Positions 8,474 to 18,031 of a stretch of 64,000 bases of DNA are shown here, one piece after another (the stretch's first letter is position 1; each line of letters begins with the position of its first letter). This DNA comes from JALHSW01 sp963720675 (GTDB taxonomy: Bacteria; Actinomycetota; Acidimicrobiia; IMCC26256; PALSA-555): the NCBI GenBank assembly GCA_963720675.1, contig CAVRGH010000010.1, positions 310,001-374,000 on the forward strand. The letters run 5' to 3'. A program made the position numbers and the translations under genes. The notes under the pieces were generated by a model that was not told where the DNA came from, searched no databases, and saw only the letters and a program-made list of their open reading frames with translations.

Positions 8474-10784
8474 GTGAGGCGTTTCGGGGCGTTGTGTGCG
8501 GCCGTTGCCGTCGTGGTGCTGGCCGGGGGGAGCGCGCTCCCCGCCGCGGCCGCTGATGGAGCGAAGCCTGCCCGGCGGGTCTTCGTCTTCTCCTTGCCGC
8601 ACGTGACGTGGGAGGACCTCGACAACTTCGCCGATGCGGTGCCCAACCTGGGCCGATTCCTCGACCATGCCGCGGTGGCCGGGCTCACGTCGCGTGCCGA
8701 CCAGCGGGCCACGAAGCTCGCGGACGGCTACCTCACGCTCGGCACCGGGACCCGGACGGTGGGGGATCCGCCCACCGACGGCGACGCGCTCGGCGTCGAT
8801 GAGCAGTTCGGGCGCGACACCGCCGGACAGGTGTTCCGCCAGCGCACCGGTCGAACGGTGACCCGCGGCATCGTCGCGCTGTCGATGCCACGAGTCACCG
8901 AGTCGAACGACGCACTGCTCTACGACGCCGAGCCGGGTGCCCTCGCCGTAGCGCTCCGTGACGCCGACATCCACCGCGCGGTGGTGGCCAACGCCGACGG
9001 CCGGCAACCCGACTCGCCCCCGAGTCCGAGCGTGTCGACGCTGCGCCGTCAGGCCGCGCTCGCGCTGGTCGACCCGCGTGGCCGGGTCCCTTCGGGCACC
9101 GTCGACGAGTCGCTGCTCCAGGCCGACCCGGTCTCTCCGTACGGGTTGCGCCTCGACGAGGACGCGGTGGTGCGCGCGTTCGAACGGCAGTGGCGCGATC
9201 GCTCGGTGGTTCTCGTCGAGGGCTCCGACCTCGTGCGCACGGACGCATACCGCCCGTTCGCCACGCCGTACCACCGCGACGTGCTCCTCCGGCGCGCGCT
9301 CCGTGCGACGGACGCGCTGTTCGGCCGGCTCCTGCAGCAGGTCGACCGCACGCGCGACGCCGTCATCGTCGTCGGTCCGGCGCACCCCACTCGGGCCATC
9401 GCCCTCACGGTCCTCGGGATCCAGGCCCCGGGCATGGAGCCGGGACTGCTGCGCTCGGCGACCACCCGCCGCTCCGGCTTCGTGCAGCTGATCGACGTGG
9501 CGCCGACCATCCTCGACCTGCTCGACGTCCCACGCCCGACCTCGATGGAGGGGCGGCCGGCCGAGGTCGGCGCCGGCGGCGGCTCGGCCCGGGATCGCCG
9601 CGACCTCATCGTCCACGCAGACGAAGCCGCCCAGTTCCGGGACCGGATCGTCGGTCAGGTGCAGACCGCGTTCGTCGTGTTGGCCGCGATGCTCGTCGCC
9701 GGGTCGATCTTCGCGTTCGGCAAACCGTGGCGTCGCCGCTGGCGCGCGCCACTCGGCGCGTTCGGCCTCTGCGTGCTCGGCTTCGCACCCGCGGTGTTCC
9801 TCGCCCGCGTCGTGCCCCTCCACGAGTGGGGGGTCTTCGCCTACTGGACCTTCCTGGTCGTCGTGGCCGCGGTGCTCGGCTTCGTGTACCGCCGGATCGG
9901 GCGCGACCGGCCACTCGATGCACTCCTCGCCGGATTCCTCGTGCCCGTCGGGCTCTTGCTGCTCGATGTGCTCATCGGGACGCCCCTGCAGTTCAACAGC
10001 GCGCTGGGGTACTCGCCGACGGTCGCGGGGCGGTTCATCGGGTTCAGCAACCCGGCCTACGCGATCGTCGCGGCCTGCGCGGTGCTCGCGGCGCCACTCA
10101 TCGCCCGCCGGATCGGCGGTCGTCGCGGCGCGTGGATCAGCGTGGCCTTCCTCGGCGTGGTCATCATCATCGACGGCGCCCCGTTCTGGGGCTCCGACGT
10201 CGGCGGGATCCTCTCGATGGTGCCCGCCTTCGCGGTGACGTCGGTGCTGCTGCTCGGCTGGCGCGTCCGATGGAAGACGGTCGCCTGGTCCCTGGTCGGT
10301 CTCGTGGTCGCTGTCGCCGCGTTCGCGGCACTCGACATGGCGCGGCCGTCCGACAAGCGCACGCACCTCGGGCGCCTCATCGAACGCGTCCAGGACCGGG
10401 GGATCGGCGACTTCGTGGTCATCGTGCAGCGGAAGCTGGGCGACAACCTGGGCTCGCTGCGGAACTCGGTCTGGGGCTTCACCCTCCTCATCGCCGTCGT
10501 CCTCGCGATCTGGCTCTGGAAGCGCGCCCGCCCGCGCCTGCTCGCGGTCGACTGCGGCCGTGCCCGAGATGCGCATCGGTGGCATCGGGCTCGCGATCGT
10601 CGGGTTCCTCGGGTACGCGCTGAACGACTCCGGCGTCGCGATCCCCGGGGCGATGCTCGTGATCGCGATTGCCGCGTTCGTCTGGTTGCTGGTCCGCTAC
10701 GAGCCCACCGAGGCTGATGACGAAGCCGAGCACGACCCCGGGAGGACGCCCGCAGCCGACGCCCTCGCGAGCGCTCGATCGTGA
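8474..10784 (+). CDS. AlkP-like extracytoplasmic domain plus multi-span membrane protein (frameshifted)
   Basis: GTG 8474 starts a clear signal sequence (RRFGALCAAVAVVVLAGG, ending ALPAAAADG). Residues about 35-390 have an alkaline-phosphatase-superfamily look (RRVFVFSLPHVTWEDL, PNLGRFL, a late VQLIDVAPTILDLLDVP), followed by at least nine transmembrane helices. Near 10553 the frame changes: an extra T after GCGGTCGAC moves reading to the frame that continues AAVPEMRIGGIGLAIVGFLG and ends at 10784. Without that base the protein is 769 residues. It overlaps the next gene by GTGA. Similar proteins follow murJ in other actinobacteria; a role in phospho-group transfer to envelope polymers is only inference. 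Confidence 0.7.
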
Positions 10785-11656
10785 CGGTGGTCCTCGGCCT
10801 CGTGGTCGGGGCGCTGATGGTGCTGCTGCTGCGCGTCGGCGCCGCAGGGATGTTGCGGGCGCCGGCCTTGCAGCGCCCGAACTACCGCGGGCATCTCCTC
10901 CCGACCTCGGGAGGGATCCTCATCGTGATGGCGGTCCTCGTGATCGAGGCCGCACGCGCGATCCTCGGCGCGCTCGGGCTCGGGGACGAACCGGGCCTCA
11001 CCGTGGAGCGCAGCGAGGTGCTGTTCGCCGTGTTCGCGTTCGGCCTACTCGGGCTGGTCGACGATCTCCTCGGCGACGGGCGGGCGCGGGGCTTCAAGGG
11101 CCATGTGCGCGCACTCTTCCACGGAGAGATCACCACCGGGTTCCTGAAGCTGTTCGGCGGCGCCGGCGTCGCCGTCGTCCTGGTCGCGACGCCAGGCTTC
11201 GCGACCGGCCGTCGGCTGATCGTCGACGCCGTGCTGATCGCGCTCGCCGCGAACCTCGGGAACCTGCTCGACCGCGCGCCGGGACGCACGATCAAGGCGG
11301 CGATGATCGCCTACGTCCCGCTCGCGATCGTCTTGGGTGATGGTGCCGTGGGGATCGCGATCGCTCCCGCGATGGGTGCCGCCTTCGGGCTGCTGCCGGC
11401 CGACCTCCGCGAGGAGCTCATGCTCGGGGACGCGGGCGCCAACGTGATCGGCGCCGTGCTCGGCCTCGGCGTGGTGCTCGGGCGGGGGGAGACCACACGC
11501 ACCACGGCGCTCGTCCTGCTGGTTGCCGCGAACATCGCCGCCGAGATCGTGTCCTTCAGCGCGATCATCGATCGGGTGCCCCCACTGCGCTGGCTCGACC
11601 GACTCGGGCAGCGACCCGAGCGCCGTGATCAGGGTTCGCAGTCGGAGTGCGCATAG
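10781..11656 (+). CDS. MraY/WecA-like (GT4) membrane phosphosugar transferase
   Basis: A 291-residue polytopic membrane protein. FGLLGLVDDLLGD near residue 85 is the Asp-rich active-site loop of polyprenyl-phosphate N-acetylhexosamine-1-phosphate transferases, and ELMLGDAGANVIGAVLG near residue 210 is the second conserved loop. RPNYRGHLLPTSGG resembles the early cytoplasmic loop. It is shorter than MraY (about 350), and the Asp/His pattern does not allow MraY, WecA or TagO to be chosen. It follows murJ and the AlkP-like protein, so an envelope glycan is the likely product. The 3' end overlaps the opposite-strand gene by 28 bases. Confidence 0.75.
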   Translation: MTVVLGLVVGALMVLLLRVGAAGMLRAPALQRPNYRGHLLPTSGGILIVMAVLVIEAARAILGALGLGDEPGLTVERSEVLFAVFAFGLLGLVDDLLGDGRARGFKGHVRALFHGEITTGFLKLFGGAGVAVVLVATPGFATGRRLIVDAVLIALAANLGNLLDRAPGRTIKAAMIAYVPLAIVLGDGAVGIAIAPAMGAAFGLLPADLREELMLGDAGANVIGAVLGLGVVLGRGETTRTTALVLLVAANIAAEIVSFSAIIDRVPPLRWLDRLGQRPERRDQGSQSECA

Positions 11657-13107
11657 AGCACCCGCGGTTCGTCCCCCGGGAACCGCTCGACGACATCGAA
11701 CCCCTCGCGCTCCAGCCGGTCGGGGAGTGAGTGCAGGCTCCCGAGGCGGTCCTTCGACCACACGAGCACCGCGCACACCTCGGGGTCGCGGGCCGCGCGT
11801 GCGACGACGTCCGTGGTGAGCTGGCCTTGCTGGAACCGCTTCATCGACACGTCGACGAAGTTGCCGGGCACGCGGCGGTCGGCGCGCCAGGCGAAGCCGG
11901 GATCGTCGCTGATCACGAGCGCGCCGGCCGGGAGGGACCCGAGCCGATCGACCGCGGTCGCCTCGGCCTGCCCGTAGTGGTGCGGCCACAGGATGTCGTG
12001 GGTGTTGCTGACCTGCCACGGGATCAGGAGGATCCCGAGCACCACCAGGACCCGCCAGGGCGCCGGGCGGAGCACCGCGAGGAGGGAGAGTGGCACGATC
12101 ACCTGGCTCACGTGCGGGCGCCACATCGCGGGTTCGATGACGAGGAACAGCACCTGGACGCCCAGCCAGGAGCCCAGCAAGAGCGCTGCCAGACGGATCC
12201 CGACGTCACCCGTCGGTGGGGACGATGCTCGCGGTGGCGCGCCGGGACGGTGGGTGCGCCAGGCGACGACCGCGATCGTCACCAGCGAGGCCAGGAGCGC
12301 GGCGACGACGAGCGGATCACGCTCGACGAGCGTCCGCAGGAGCGTGGTGAAGTTGCTTCCGTAGCTGCGGAGGCGCTGAGAGTCCTGGTGGTACTTGACC
12401 GACTGCTCCCACACCCGGTCGATGCCCCAGGGCAGGGCTGACGCCAAGAACACGAGCACTGCCACGCCGACGGCGGTCCCGAGGTCGCGGACGCGGCGCG
12501 CTCGCCAGCGGGGGTGCACGAGGAGCAACCCGACGGGGATCGCCGCCGGAACGACGATGAGCTTCACGCAGAGCGCGGCACCCATCGTGAGCCCGATGCC
12601 CACGGCGAGCAGCGTCGTGGGGCGCACGTGATAGCGGAAGGCGAGCGCGACGGCGAGCACCGCGAGCGCGAGCGCGGGACCGTCCCCACTCAACGGTCCG
12701 GTCACGTAGAGCAGCGACCCGCTGGTGGCGACGAGCGCACCGGCGAGCAGCGCGCCGCCGCGGCTCGTGACGTGCCGACCGATCGCGTAGGTCGCGATCG
12801 CGGCGACCGCACCCGCAAGGACCGGGAGGAGCCGAGGGCCGTTCACCGTGCGCAGGCCGACCAGGTCGGCGATGCCCAGCAGCGGGTAGTAGAGCGGCCC
12901 CTGGGACGAGAACAGGTCCCGGAAGGGGAGCTCCCCGGCGCGCAGGCCGAGGACGACCGCGCCGTACTGGCCGTCGTCGAAGGTCAGGTGCCGGGGTGCG
13001 AAGAAGGCGGGGACTCGCAGGAGCACGGCACCGATCGCGAGGAACGCCGCGTCCCAGTGCCACGTGCCCCGGGCCGCGTGAGCCACGCGAGCAGCTCTGG
13101 TCGGCAT
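11629..13107 (-). CDS. ArnT/PMT-like (GT39 family) membrane glycosyltransferase
   Basis: About 492 residues with some ten hydrophobic segments. An early periplasmic loop with LTFDDGQYGAVVLGLRAGELPFRDLFSSQGPL, including the DD/Q pattern and SSQGP, resembles GT39/GT83 polyprenyl-phosphate-sugar transferases; a soluble C-terminal domain with ALVISDDPGFAWRADRRVP follows. Such enzymes move sugars from lipid carriers onto proteins or glycans outside the membrane. ATG 13107 was chosen; GTG 13125 in frame is possible. Convergent with the GT4-type gene, divergent from pyrG. Confidence 0.75.
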   Translation of the reverse strand: MPTRAARVAHAARGTWHWDAAFLAIGAVLLRVPAFFAPRHLTFDDGQYGAVVLGLRAGELPFRDLFSSQGPLYYPLLGIADLVGLRTVNGPRLLPVLAGAVAAIATYAIGRHVTSRGGALLAGALVATSGSLLYVTGPLSGDGPALALAVLAVALAFRYHVRPTTLLAVGIGLTMGAALCVKLIVVPAAIPVGLLLVHPRWRARRVRDLGTAVGVAVLVFLASALPWGIDRVWEQSVKYHQDSQRLRSYGSNFTTLLRTLVERDPLVVAALLASLVTIAVVAWRTHRPGAPPRASSPPTGDVGIRLAALLLGSWLGVQVLFLVIEPAMWRPHVSQVIVPLSLLAVLRPAPWRVLVVLGILLIPWQVSNTHDILWPHHYGQAEATAVDRLGSLPAGALVISDDPGFAWRADRRVPGNFVDVSMKRFQQGQLTTDVVARAARDPEVCAVLVWSKDRLGSLHSLPDRLEREGFDVVERFPGDEPRVLYAHSDCEP

Positions 13108-13202
13108 CTCGATTCCGGTCCCCACCTCGGCGACGCTAGTGGTGCCCCATCAGTCGCCCCGGTCACCGATCGGAGCACGGCCGGGTGGTACCTTCGTGCC
13201 CG

Positions 13203-14885
13203 GTGGCCAAACACATTTTTGTGACCGGGGGCGTTGCGTCGAGCCTCGGGAAAGGTCTCACCGCATCCTCGCTCGGTCGACTGCTGAAGTCCCGGGGTCT
13301 GCGGGTCACGCTCCAGAAGCTCGACCCGTACATCAACGTCGATCCCGGCACGATGAACCCGTTCCAGCACGGTGAGGTGTTCGTCACCGACGACGGCGGC
13401 GAGACCGACCTCGACCTCGGGCACTACGAACGCTTCGTCGACGTCCCGCTCTCGAAGAAGTCCAACGCGACCACGGGGTCGATCTACCAAGAGGTCCTTG
13501 CCAAGGAGCGGCGGGGCGCGTACCTCGGGCAGACCGTGCAGGTGATCCCGCACATCACCGATGAGATCAAGGACCGCATCCTGCGGCTCGCCGACGACGA
13601 CGTCGACGTCGTCATCACCGAGATCGGTGGCACGGTCGGCGACATCGAGATCCTCCCGTTCCTCGAGGCGATCCGGCAGTTCCGCAAGGACGTCGGCCGC
13701 GACAACGTGTTCTACGTCCACGTGACGCTCGTGCCGTTCATCGGCCCCTCGGGTGAGCAGAAGACCAAGCCGACGCAGCACTCGGTCACCGAGCTGCGCA
13801 GCCGTGGGATCCAGCCCGACGCGATCGTGTGCCGGTCGGACCGCCCGATCCCGACCCGGCTGAAGGAGAAGATCTCCCAGCTGTGCGATGTCCCCGAGCA
13901 GGGGATCGTCTCGGCCATCGACGCCGACAACCTCTACGAGATCCCGCTCGTCCTCCACGACGAGGGACTCGACGACTACGTGTGCTCGATGCTCCGTCTC
14001 GAGGACTGTCAGCCCGACCTGACCGAGTGGGAGGCACTCGTCACCCGCGTGCGCAACGCGGATCGCATCGTCCGCATCGGACTCGTCGGGAAGTACGTGA
14101 ACCTGCCCGACGCGTACCTCTCAGTCGTCGAAGCGCTCCGGCACGGCGGCTACGACTGCGGCGCGAAGGTGGAGATCGACTGGATCGCCTCCGACGACGC
14201 GAAAGGGCTGCTCACCGAGGGGCGCCTGCGCGACCTCGACGGGATCGTCATCCCGGGTGGGTTCGGCTTCCGGGGGATCGAGGGGAAGATCGAGGCGGTG
14301 GGTTACGCGCGCGAGCACGGCATCCCGTTCCTCGGTCTCTGCCTCGGGATGCAGTGCGCGGTGATCGAGTTCGCTCGCGACGCGTGCGCGCTCGAGGGTG
14401 CCGACTCGAGTGAGTTCGCACCCCGCACCCCGCACGCCGTGATCGACCTCATGGATGAGCAGCGCGAGGTCGTCGACATGGGCGGCACGATGCGCCTCGG
14501 GATCTACCCCGCGCGCCTCCAGGCGGGATCGATCGTCGCGAACGCGTACGGCGAGGAGCTCGTCTACGAGCGCCACCGTCACCGCTACGAGGTGAACAAC
14601 AAGTACCGCGCGCGGCTCGAGGAAGCCGGGCTGGTCTGTTCGGGGACTTCGCCCGACGGCCGGCTCGTCGAGTACGTCGAGCTGCCCGAGTCGGTGCACC
14701 CGTTCTTCGTGGCGACCCAAGCCCACCCCGAGTTCAAGAGCCGCCCCGACCGGCCGCACCCGCTCTTCGCGGCGTTCGTGCAGGCTGCGACCGCTCGCGT
14801 GGACGGCCGCGCACCCAGACTGCCCATCGAGCTCCCGACCGAGCTGCCCCACGACGCGAACCTGGTGCCGCCCGCCGTCTCGTGA
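13203..14885 (+). CDS. pyrG: CTP synthase
   Basis: A 560-residue enzyme making CTP from UTP, ATP and glutamine. The synthetase domain starts KHIFVTGGVASSLGKGL with the P-loop, then LQKLDPYINVDPGTMNP and the GGTVGDIE motif; the C-terminal class I glutaminase has LGLCLGMQCAVIEFARDAC (nucleophile Cys) and the closing His/Glu in THPEF-like AQAHPEFKSRP. GTG 13203 matches the family start. It is the first gene of a run with the NUDIX hydrolase (GTGA overlap) and xerD. Confidence 0.96.
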   Translation: MAKHIFVTGGVASSLGKGLTASSLGRLLKSRGLRVTLQKLDPYINVDPGTMNPFQHGEVFVTDDGGETDLDLGHYERFVDVPLSKKSNATTGSIYQEVLAKERRGAYLGQTVQVIPHITDEIKDRILRLADDDVDVVITEIGGTVGDIEILPFLEAIRQFRKDVGRDNVFYVHVTLVPFIGPSGEQKTKPTQHSVTELRSRGIQPDAIVCRSDRPIPTRLKEKISQLCDVPEQGIVSAIDADNLYEIPLVLHDEGLDDYVCSMLRLEDCQPDLTEWEALVTRVRNADRIVRIGLVGKYVNLPDAYLSVVEALRHGGYDCGAKVEIDWIASDDAKGLLTEGRLRDLDGIVIPGGFGFRGIEGKIEAVGYAREHGIPFLGLCLGMQCAVIEFARDACALEGADSSEFAPRTPHAVIDLMDEQREVVDMGGTMRLGIYPARLQAGSIVANAYGEELVYERHRHRYEVNNKYRARLEEAGLVCSGTSPDGRLVEYVELPESVHPFFVATQAHPEFKSRPDRPHPLFAAFVQAATARVDGRAPRLPIELPTELPHDANLVPPAVS

Positions 14886-15451
14886 GCGGGTTTCGTGTCG
14901 TCGACGCGACGACGCGATGGCAAGGCACGTTCCTCGAGGTCGTCGAGAGAACGATCGCCGGGACGGACGGTTCCACGTTCGAGCGGGCGGTCGTGCGGCA
15001 CCCCGGCGCGGTGGTCGTGGTGCCCGTCACCGCCGACCGCCGACACGCGATCGCCGTGCGCCAGTACCGCGCCGCGATCGACGGCGAACTGCTGGAGATC
15101 CCCGCGGGCAAGCGCGATGTCGACGGCGAGCCGCCCGAGGAGACCGCCCGGCGAGAGCTCGAGGAGGAGATCGGCCATCGACCCGGGAAGCTCGTGCTGC
15201 TGTGCGAGTTCTACAACTCGCCCGGCTTCACCGACGAGTACACCCACCTCTATTGCGCGCTCGACCTCGAGGCGCTGCCCGCTGCGCATGCAGTGACGGC
15301 GGAGGAGGCGGCGATGACCATCGAGCACATCGCGTTCGCGGATCTCGATCGGCTCATCGCAGAGCGAGCGATCGTCGACGCGAAGTCGATCATCGGCCTC
15401 ACCCTCGCGCGGCAGTACCTCGACGGGCTGCCCGGGGGCACGAGTGGCTGA
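14882..15451 (+). CDS. NUDIX hydrolase, ADP-ribose pyrophosphatase-like
   Basis: A 189-residue protein with a Nudix box reading GKRDVDGEPPEETARREL then EEEIG, in the REx2EExGU pattern, at about residues 76-100. An upstream R-Q-Y-R (VRQYRAAIDGELLEIPAG) and the downstream EFYNSPGFTDEYTHLY are typical of ADP-ribose pyrophosphatases. It removes toxic ADP-ribose or related nucleoside diphosphates. The pyrG-NUDIX-xerD order is common in actinobacteria and Firmicutes. GTG start overlaps the pyrG stop, and the 3' end overlaps xerD by 8 bases. Confidence 0.9.
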   Translation: MSGFRVVDATTRWQGTFLEVVERTIAGTDGSTFERAVVRHPGAVVVVPVTADRRHAIAVRQYRAAIDGELLEIPAGKRDVDGEPPEETARRELEEEIGHRPGKLVLLCEFYNSPGFTDEYTHLYCALDLEALPAAHAVTAEEAAMTIEHIAFADLDRLIAERAIVDAKSIIGLTLARQYLDGLPGGTSG

Positions 15452-16466
15452 CCGCCTCGACGAGGTGCTCCTCGAGCACGCGACGTGGCTCACGGTCGAG
15501 CGGGGGCTCCGACCGAACACCCTGACCGCGTACGAACGTGATCTCCGCTCCTACGCCGGGTTCCTCCGGGCGCGCGGGATCGATGATCCGACGGCGATCG
15601 ACGAAGCGTGTGTCCGGGACTTCGTCGCGATGCGTTCGGCGATCGTCGACGACGAGGGTCGGCCACCGGCGCCGGCGACGGTCGCTCGAGCGTTGGTGGC
15701 GGTCCGGTCCTTGCACCGGTTCTGCGTCGACGAGGAGCTGGCGACCACGGATCCCAGTGAGGACGTCCAGGCCCCGCGCGTCCCGCTGGGGATCCCGAAG
15801 GCGCTGAGCGAGGGCGACGTCGAGGCGCTGTTGGGGAGCGTGCCGGGCGATGGCCCCCGAGCCCTGCGCGACCGGGCGATCCTGGAGACGCTCTACGCGG
15901 GCGGCGTGCGGATCACCGAGCTCGTCGGGCTCGACCGGGCCGACCTCGACCTGGAGTCGGGATTGGTGCGCGTCTTCGGGAAGGGCGCCAAGGAGCGGGT
16001 CGTGCCGATCGGCCGTCCGGCCCGCGCCGCGCTGACCGGCTACCTCGATCGCGGTCGCCCCGAGCTGCTCGACGCGTCACGCTCGCTACGGCGCACCGGC
16101 GACGCGGTCTTCCTGAACGCACGGGGCGGACGACTCACGCGGCAGGGCTGCTGGGGCATCGTGCAGGCGGCCGGCAACCGTGCCGGGCTCGGCGACCAGG
16201 TGCATCCCCACGTGCTGCGCCACTCCTGCGCCACCCACCTGCTCGACCACGGCGCCGACATCCGGGTCGTCCAGGAGGTCCTGGGGCACGCGAGCGTCTC
16301 GACGACGCAGATCTACACCAAGGTGTCGGCCGAGCGGTTGCGAGCGGTCTACGAGTCCGCCCATCCCCGTGCGCACACTGGGCCTCCCCAGGCGGACACG
16401 GGCCAGGCAACCGGCGGCGTGGGGGCCGCGACCCTCGCCGGAGGATCTGGAGCGACCCGGCAGTAG
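15444..16466 (+). CDS. xerD: Tyrosine recombinase XerD
   Basis: A 340-residue site-specific recombinase resolving chromosome dimers at dif. The core-binding domain (residues 1-95, with ERGLRPNTLTAYERDL) is followed by the catalytic domain with Arg in YAGGVRITELVGL, Lys in GKGAKERVVPIG, HxxR in HVLRHSCATHLLDHG, His in LGHASVSTTQIY and the Tyr nucleophile in that last motif. About 40 extra residues, Gly/Thr/Ala-rich, extend past the usual C-terminus. Context and length favour chromosomal XerD over a phage integrase. It is separate from the broken integrase near 36 kb. Confidence 0.92.
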   Translation: MADRLDEVLLEHATWLTVERGLRPNTLTAYERDLRSYAGFLRARGIDDPTAIDEACVRDFVAMRSAIVDDEGRPPAPATVARALVAVRSLHRFCVDEELATTDPSEDVQAPRVPLGIPKALSEGDVEALLGSVPGDGPRALRDRAILETLYAGGVRITELVGLDRADLDLESGLVRVFGKGAKERVVPIGRPARAALTGYLDRGRPELLDASRSLRRTGDAVFLNARGGRLTRQGCWGIVQAAGNRAGLGDQVHPHVLRHSCATHLLDHGADIRVVQEVLGHASVSTTQIYTKVSAERLRAVYESAHPRAHTGPPQADTGQATGGVGAATLAGGSGATRQ

Positions 16467-16475
16467 CATCGCGGC

Positions 16476-16814
16476 ATGTCCGCACAGAGTCAGACGACGA
16501 TTCGCGTCCAGCTCGAGGAGGAGCGCACCCGGCTCCGGGAGCGGCTCCAGGAGCTCGGCCTCGGGGTCGACGACGCGCTCGACTTCGACGGGGGCTTCGC
16601 CGACACCAGCCAGGTCACCGCCGAGCGGGGCGAGATGGAGGCCCTCTCCGGGTCGCTCACCGACTCGCTCCACGAGGTCGAGGACGCTCTCGCGAAGCTC
16701 GACAACGGCAGCTACGGCAAGTGCGAGTCGTGCGGCGGACCGATCGCGGAAGCCCGGCTCGAGGCGATGCCGGCCGCCCGGCTCTGCATCGCCTGCGCGT
16801 CGAAAGCCCGCTGA
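16476..16814 (+). CDS. DksA/TraR-type C4 zinc-finger protein
   Basis: A 112-residue protein: an N-terminal helical coiled coil (LEEERTRLRERLQELG) and a C-terminal zinc finger CESCGGPI followed by CIACASKAR, with YGKCESCG in the DksA/TraR pattern. Family members bind the RNA polymerase secondary channel or related partners. The usual DxxDxA acidic tip is only loosely represented (LDNGSYG), so a DksA-like transcription role is inference. It sits nine bases after xerD and 14 bases before the M50 protease. Confidence 0.87.
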   Translation: MSAQSQTTIRVQLEEERTRLRERLQELGLGVDDALDFDGGFADTSQVTAERGEMEALSGSLTDSLHEVEDALAKLDNGSYGKCESCGGPIAEARLEAMPAARLCIACASKAR

Positions 16815-16828
16815 GGATCCGCTGACGC

Positions 16829-17476
16829 GTGCAGCTCCGCGAAGCGGTCATCCTCTTCGGCTGCCTCGTCGTCGCCATCATCCTCCACGAGATCAGCCAC
16901 GGTGTCGTCGCGCTGTGGTGCGGCGACGACACGGCGAAGCAGGCCGGTCGCCTGACCCTGAACCCGGTACCGCACGTCGATGTGTTCGGTTCGCTCATCC
17001 TCCCCGCCATGGGCGCGCTGGCCGGCCTGCCGATCATCGGGTACGCCAAGCCGGTGCCCGTGAACCCGGCGCTGATGCGCAACCCACGACGCGACATGGT
17101 GTTCGTCAGCCTCGCCGGCCCGACCACGAACTTCCTGTTGATGGCGGTTGCCGCGCTCACCGCTCGTTTCCTGTTTGCACAGGGCCGTGGGCTCGGCGGC
17201 GCGCTCGACTCATCGACGTCGGACCTCCTGCTCGAGGTCGTGTTCTACTTCGCGGTCGTGAACCTCCTGCTCGGCTTGTTCAACCTGCTGCCGATCCCCC
17301 CGCTCGACGGCTCCGCGCTCGTGGAGCGAGCGCTCCCGGCCGACTGGCTCCCCACGTGGTACCGGTTCCGTCCGTATGGGTTGGCGATCCTCTTCGCACT
17401 CGTGTTCTTCACCGGGATCGTGAGCACCATCATCCAGCCGTTCTACGACGCGCTGTACAACTTCGTCGTGTCGTGA
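16829..17476 (+). CDS. Site-2 protease family (M50) membrane metalloprotease
   Basis: A 215-residue membrane protease with HEISHGVVALWCGD near residue 20 (HExxH zinc ligands) and NLLPIPPLDGSALVE near residue 155 (third ligand Asp in the N-x2-P-x2-PLDG motif). Four to six hydrophobic segments are visible, and a GYAKPVPVNPALM loop is typical of the small FpvI/YwhC-type M50 group without a PDZ domain. It cleaves transmembrane substrates; the substrate here is unknown. GTG start after a 14-base gap from the DksA-like gene. Confidence 0.9.
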   Translation: MQLREAVILFGCLVVAIILHEISHGVVALWCGDDTAKQAGRLTLNPVPHVDVFGSLILPAMGALAGLPIIGYAKPVPVNPALMRNPRRDMVFVSLAGPTTNFLLMAVAALTARFLFAQGRGLGGALDSSTSDLLLEVVFYFAVVNLLLGLFNLLPIPPLDGSALVERALPADWLPTWYRFRPYGLAILFALVFFTGIVSTIIQPFYDALYNFVVS

Positions 17477-17480
17477 GCGC

Positions 17481-18014
17481 ATGAGCCGGGCGACGCACCT
17501 GAGCAAGCGCTTCTTCGTGGCGCTGTGGCCGGCGCGGCCCGTGGCACGCGATCTCGCGTGGGTGCAGACCTTCGTCAACCCGTCCGAGTTCGCCGTGTGG
17601 TCGCGGCTGCCGAACCACGACCGTCGGCATTCGATCGGTGTGGCGCGCCGGGTCGAGACGGCACTGGCCGATACCGAGTACGCCGGGCAGCCGGAGTGGC
17701 TCGAAGCGGCGCTCCTGCACGACGTCGGCAAGCTCGACGCGCGCCTCGGGGTGCTCGGCCGCGTCGGGGCGACGCTCGCCGGCTCGGCCGCAGGCCACGA
17801 CATGGCGGAGGCGTGGTCGACCAAGCGGGGGATCACCCGACGGTTCGGGTTGTACCTCCGCCACGCCGAGCTCGGCGCGAGCCGGATCCGCGTTGCCGGG
17901 GGCAGCGAACCCGCGGCGCGCTGGGCGACGATCCATCACGACGAAGGCGCGTGGGCCGACAGCGGGATCCCGCCGGTCGTCGTTGCCGCACTCCACGCCG
18001 CCGACGACGACTAA
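17481..18014 (+). CDS. HD-domain phosphohydrolase
   Basis: A 177-residue protein with HD metal-site residues: RLPNHDRRHSIGVARRV (first His), LEAALLHDVGKLDA (the HD pair, near residue 80), LRHAELGASRI, and ATIHHDEGAW, ending VVAALHAADDD. The pattern fits small HD phosphohydrolases acting on nucleotides or cyclic dinucleotides; no output domain shows which. It lies four bases after the M50 gene, and is convergent with the TMEM175-like gene 17 bases away. Confidence 0.85.
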   Translation: MSRATHLSKRFFVALWPARPVARDLAWVQTFVNPSEFAVWSRLPNHDRRHSIGVARRVETALADTEYAGQPEWLEAALLHDVGKLDARLGVLGRVGATLAGSAAGHDMAEAWSTKRGITRRFGLYLRHAELGASRIRVAGGSEPAARWATIHHDEGAWADSGIPPVVVAALHAADDD

Positions 18015-18031
18015 CCCGCGAGCCCGTCGCT

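Noticed and set aside
8102..10585. Minus-strand open frame of 827 codons, and similar long ones at 6682-8295, 26462-28909 (upstream part) and 47634-49778
   Set aside because: All are antisense to well-supported genes, low in hydrophobic residues and without motifs; they follow from the base composition.
15444..16466. XerD as part of the integrated element
   Set aside because: It is about 18 kb from the element, in a conserved pyrG-NUDIX-xerD run, with no flanking repeats.
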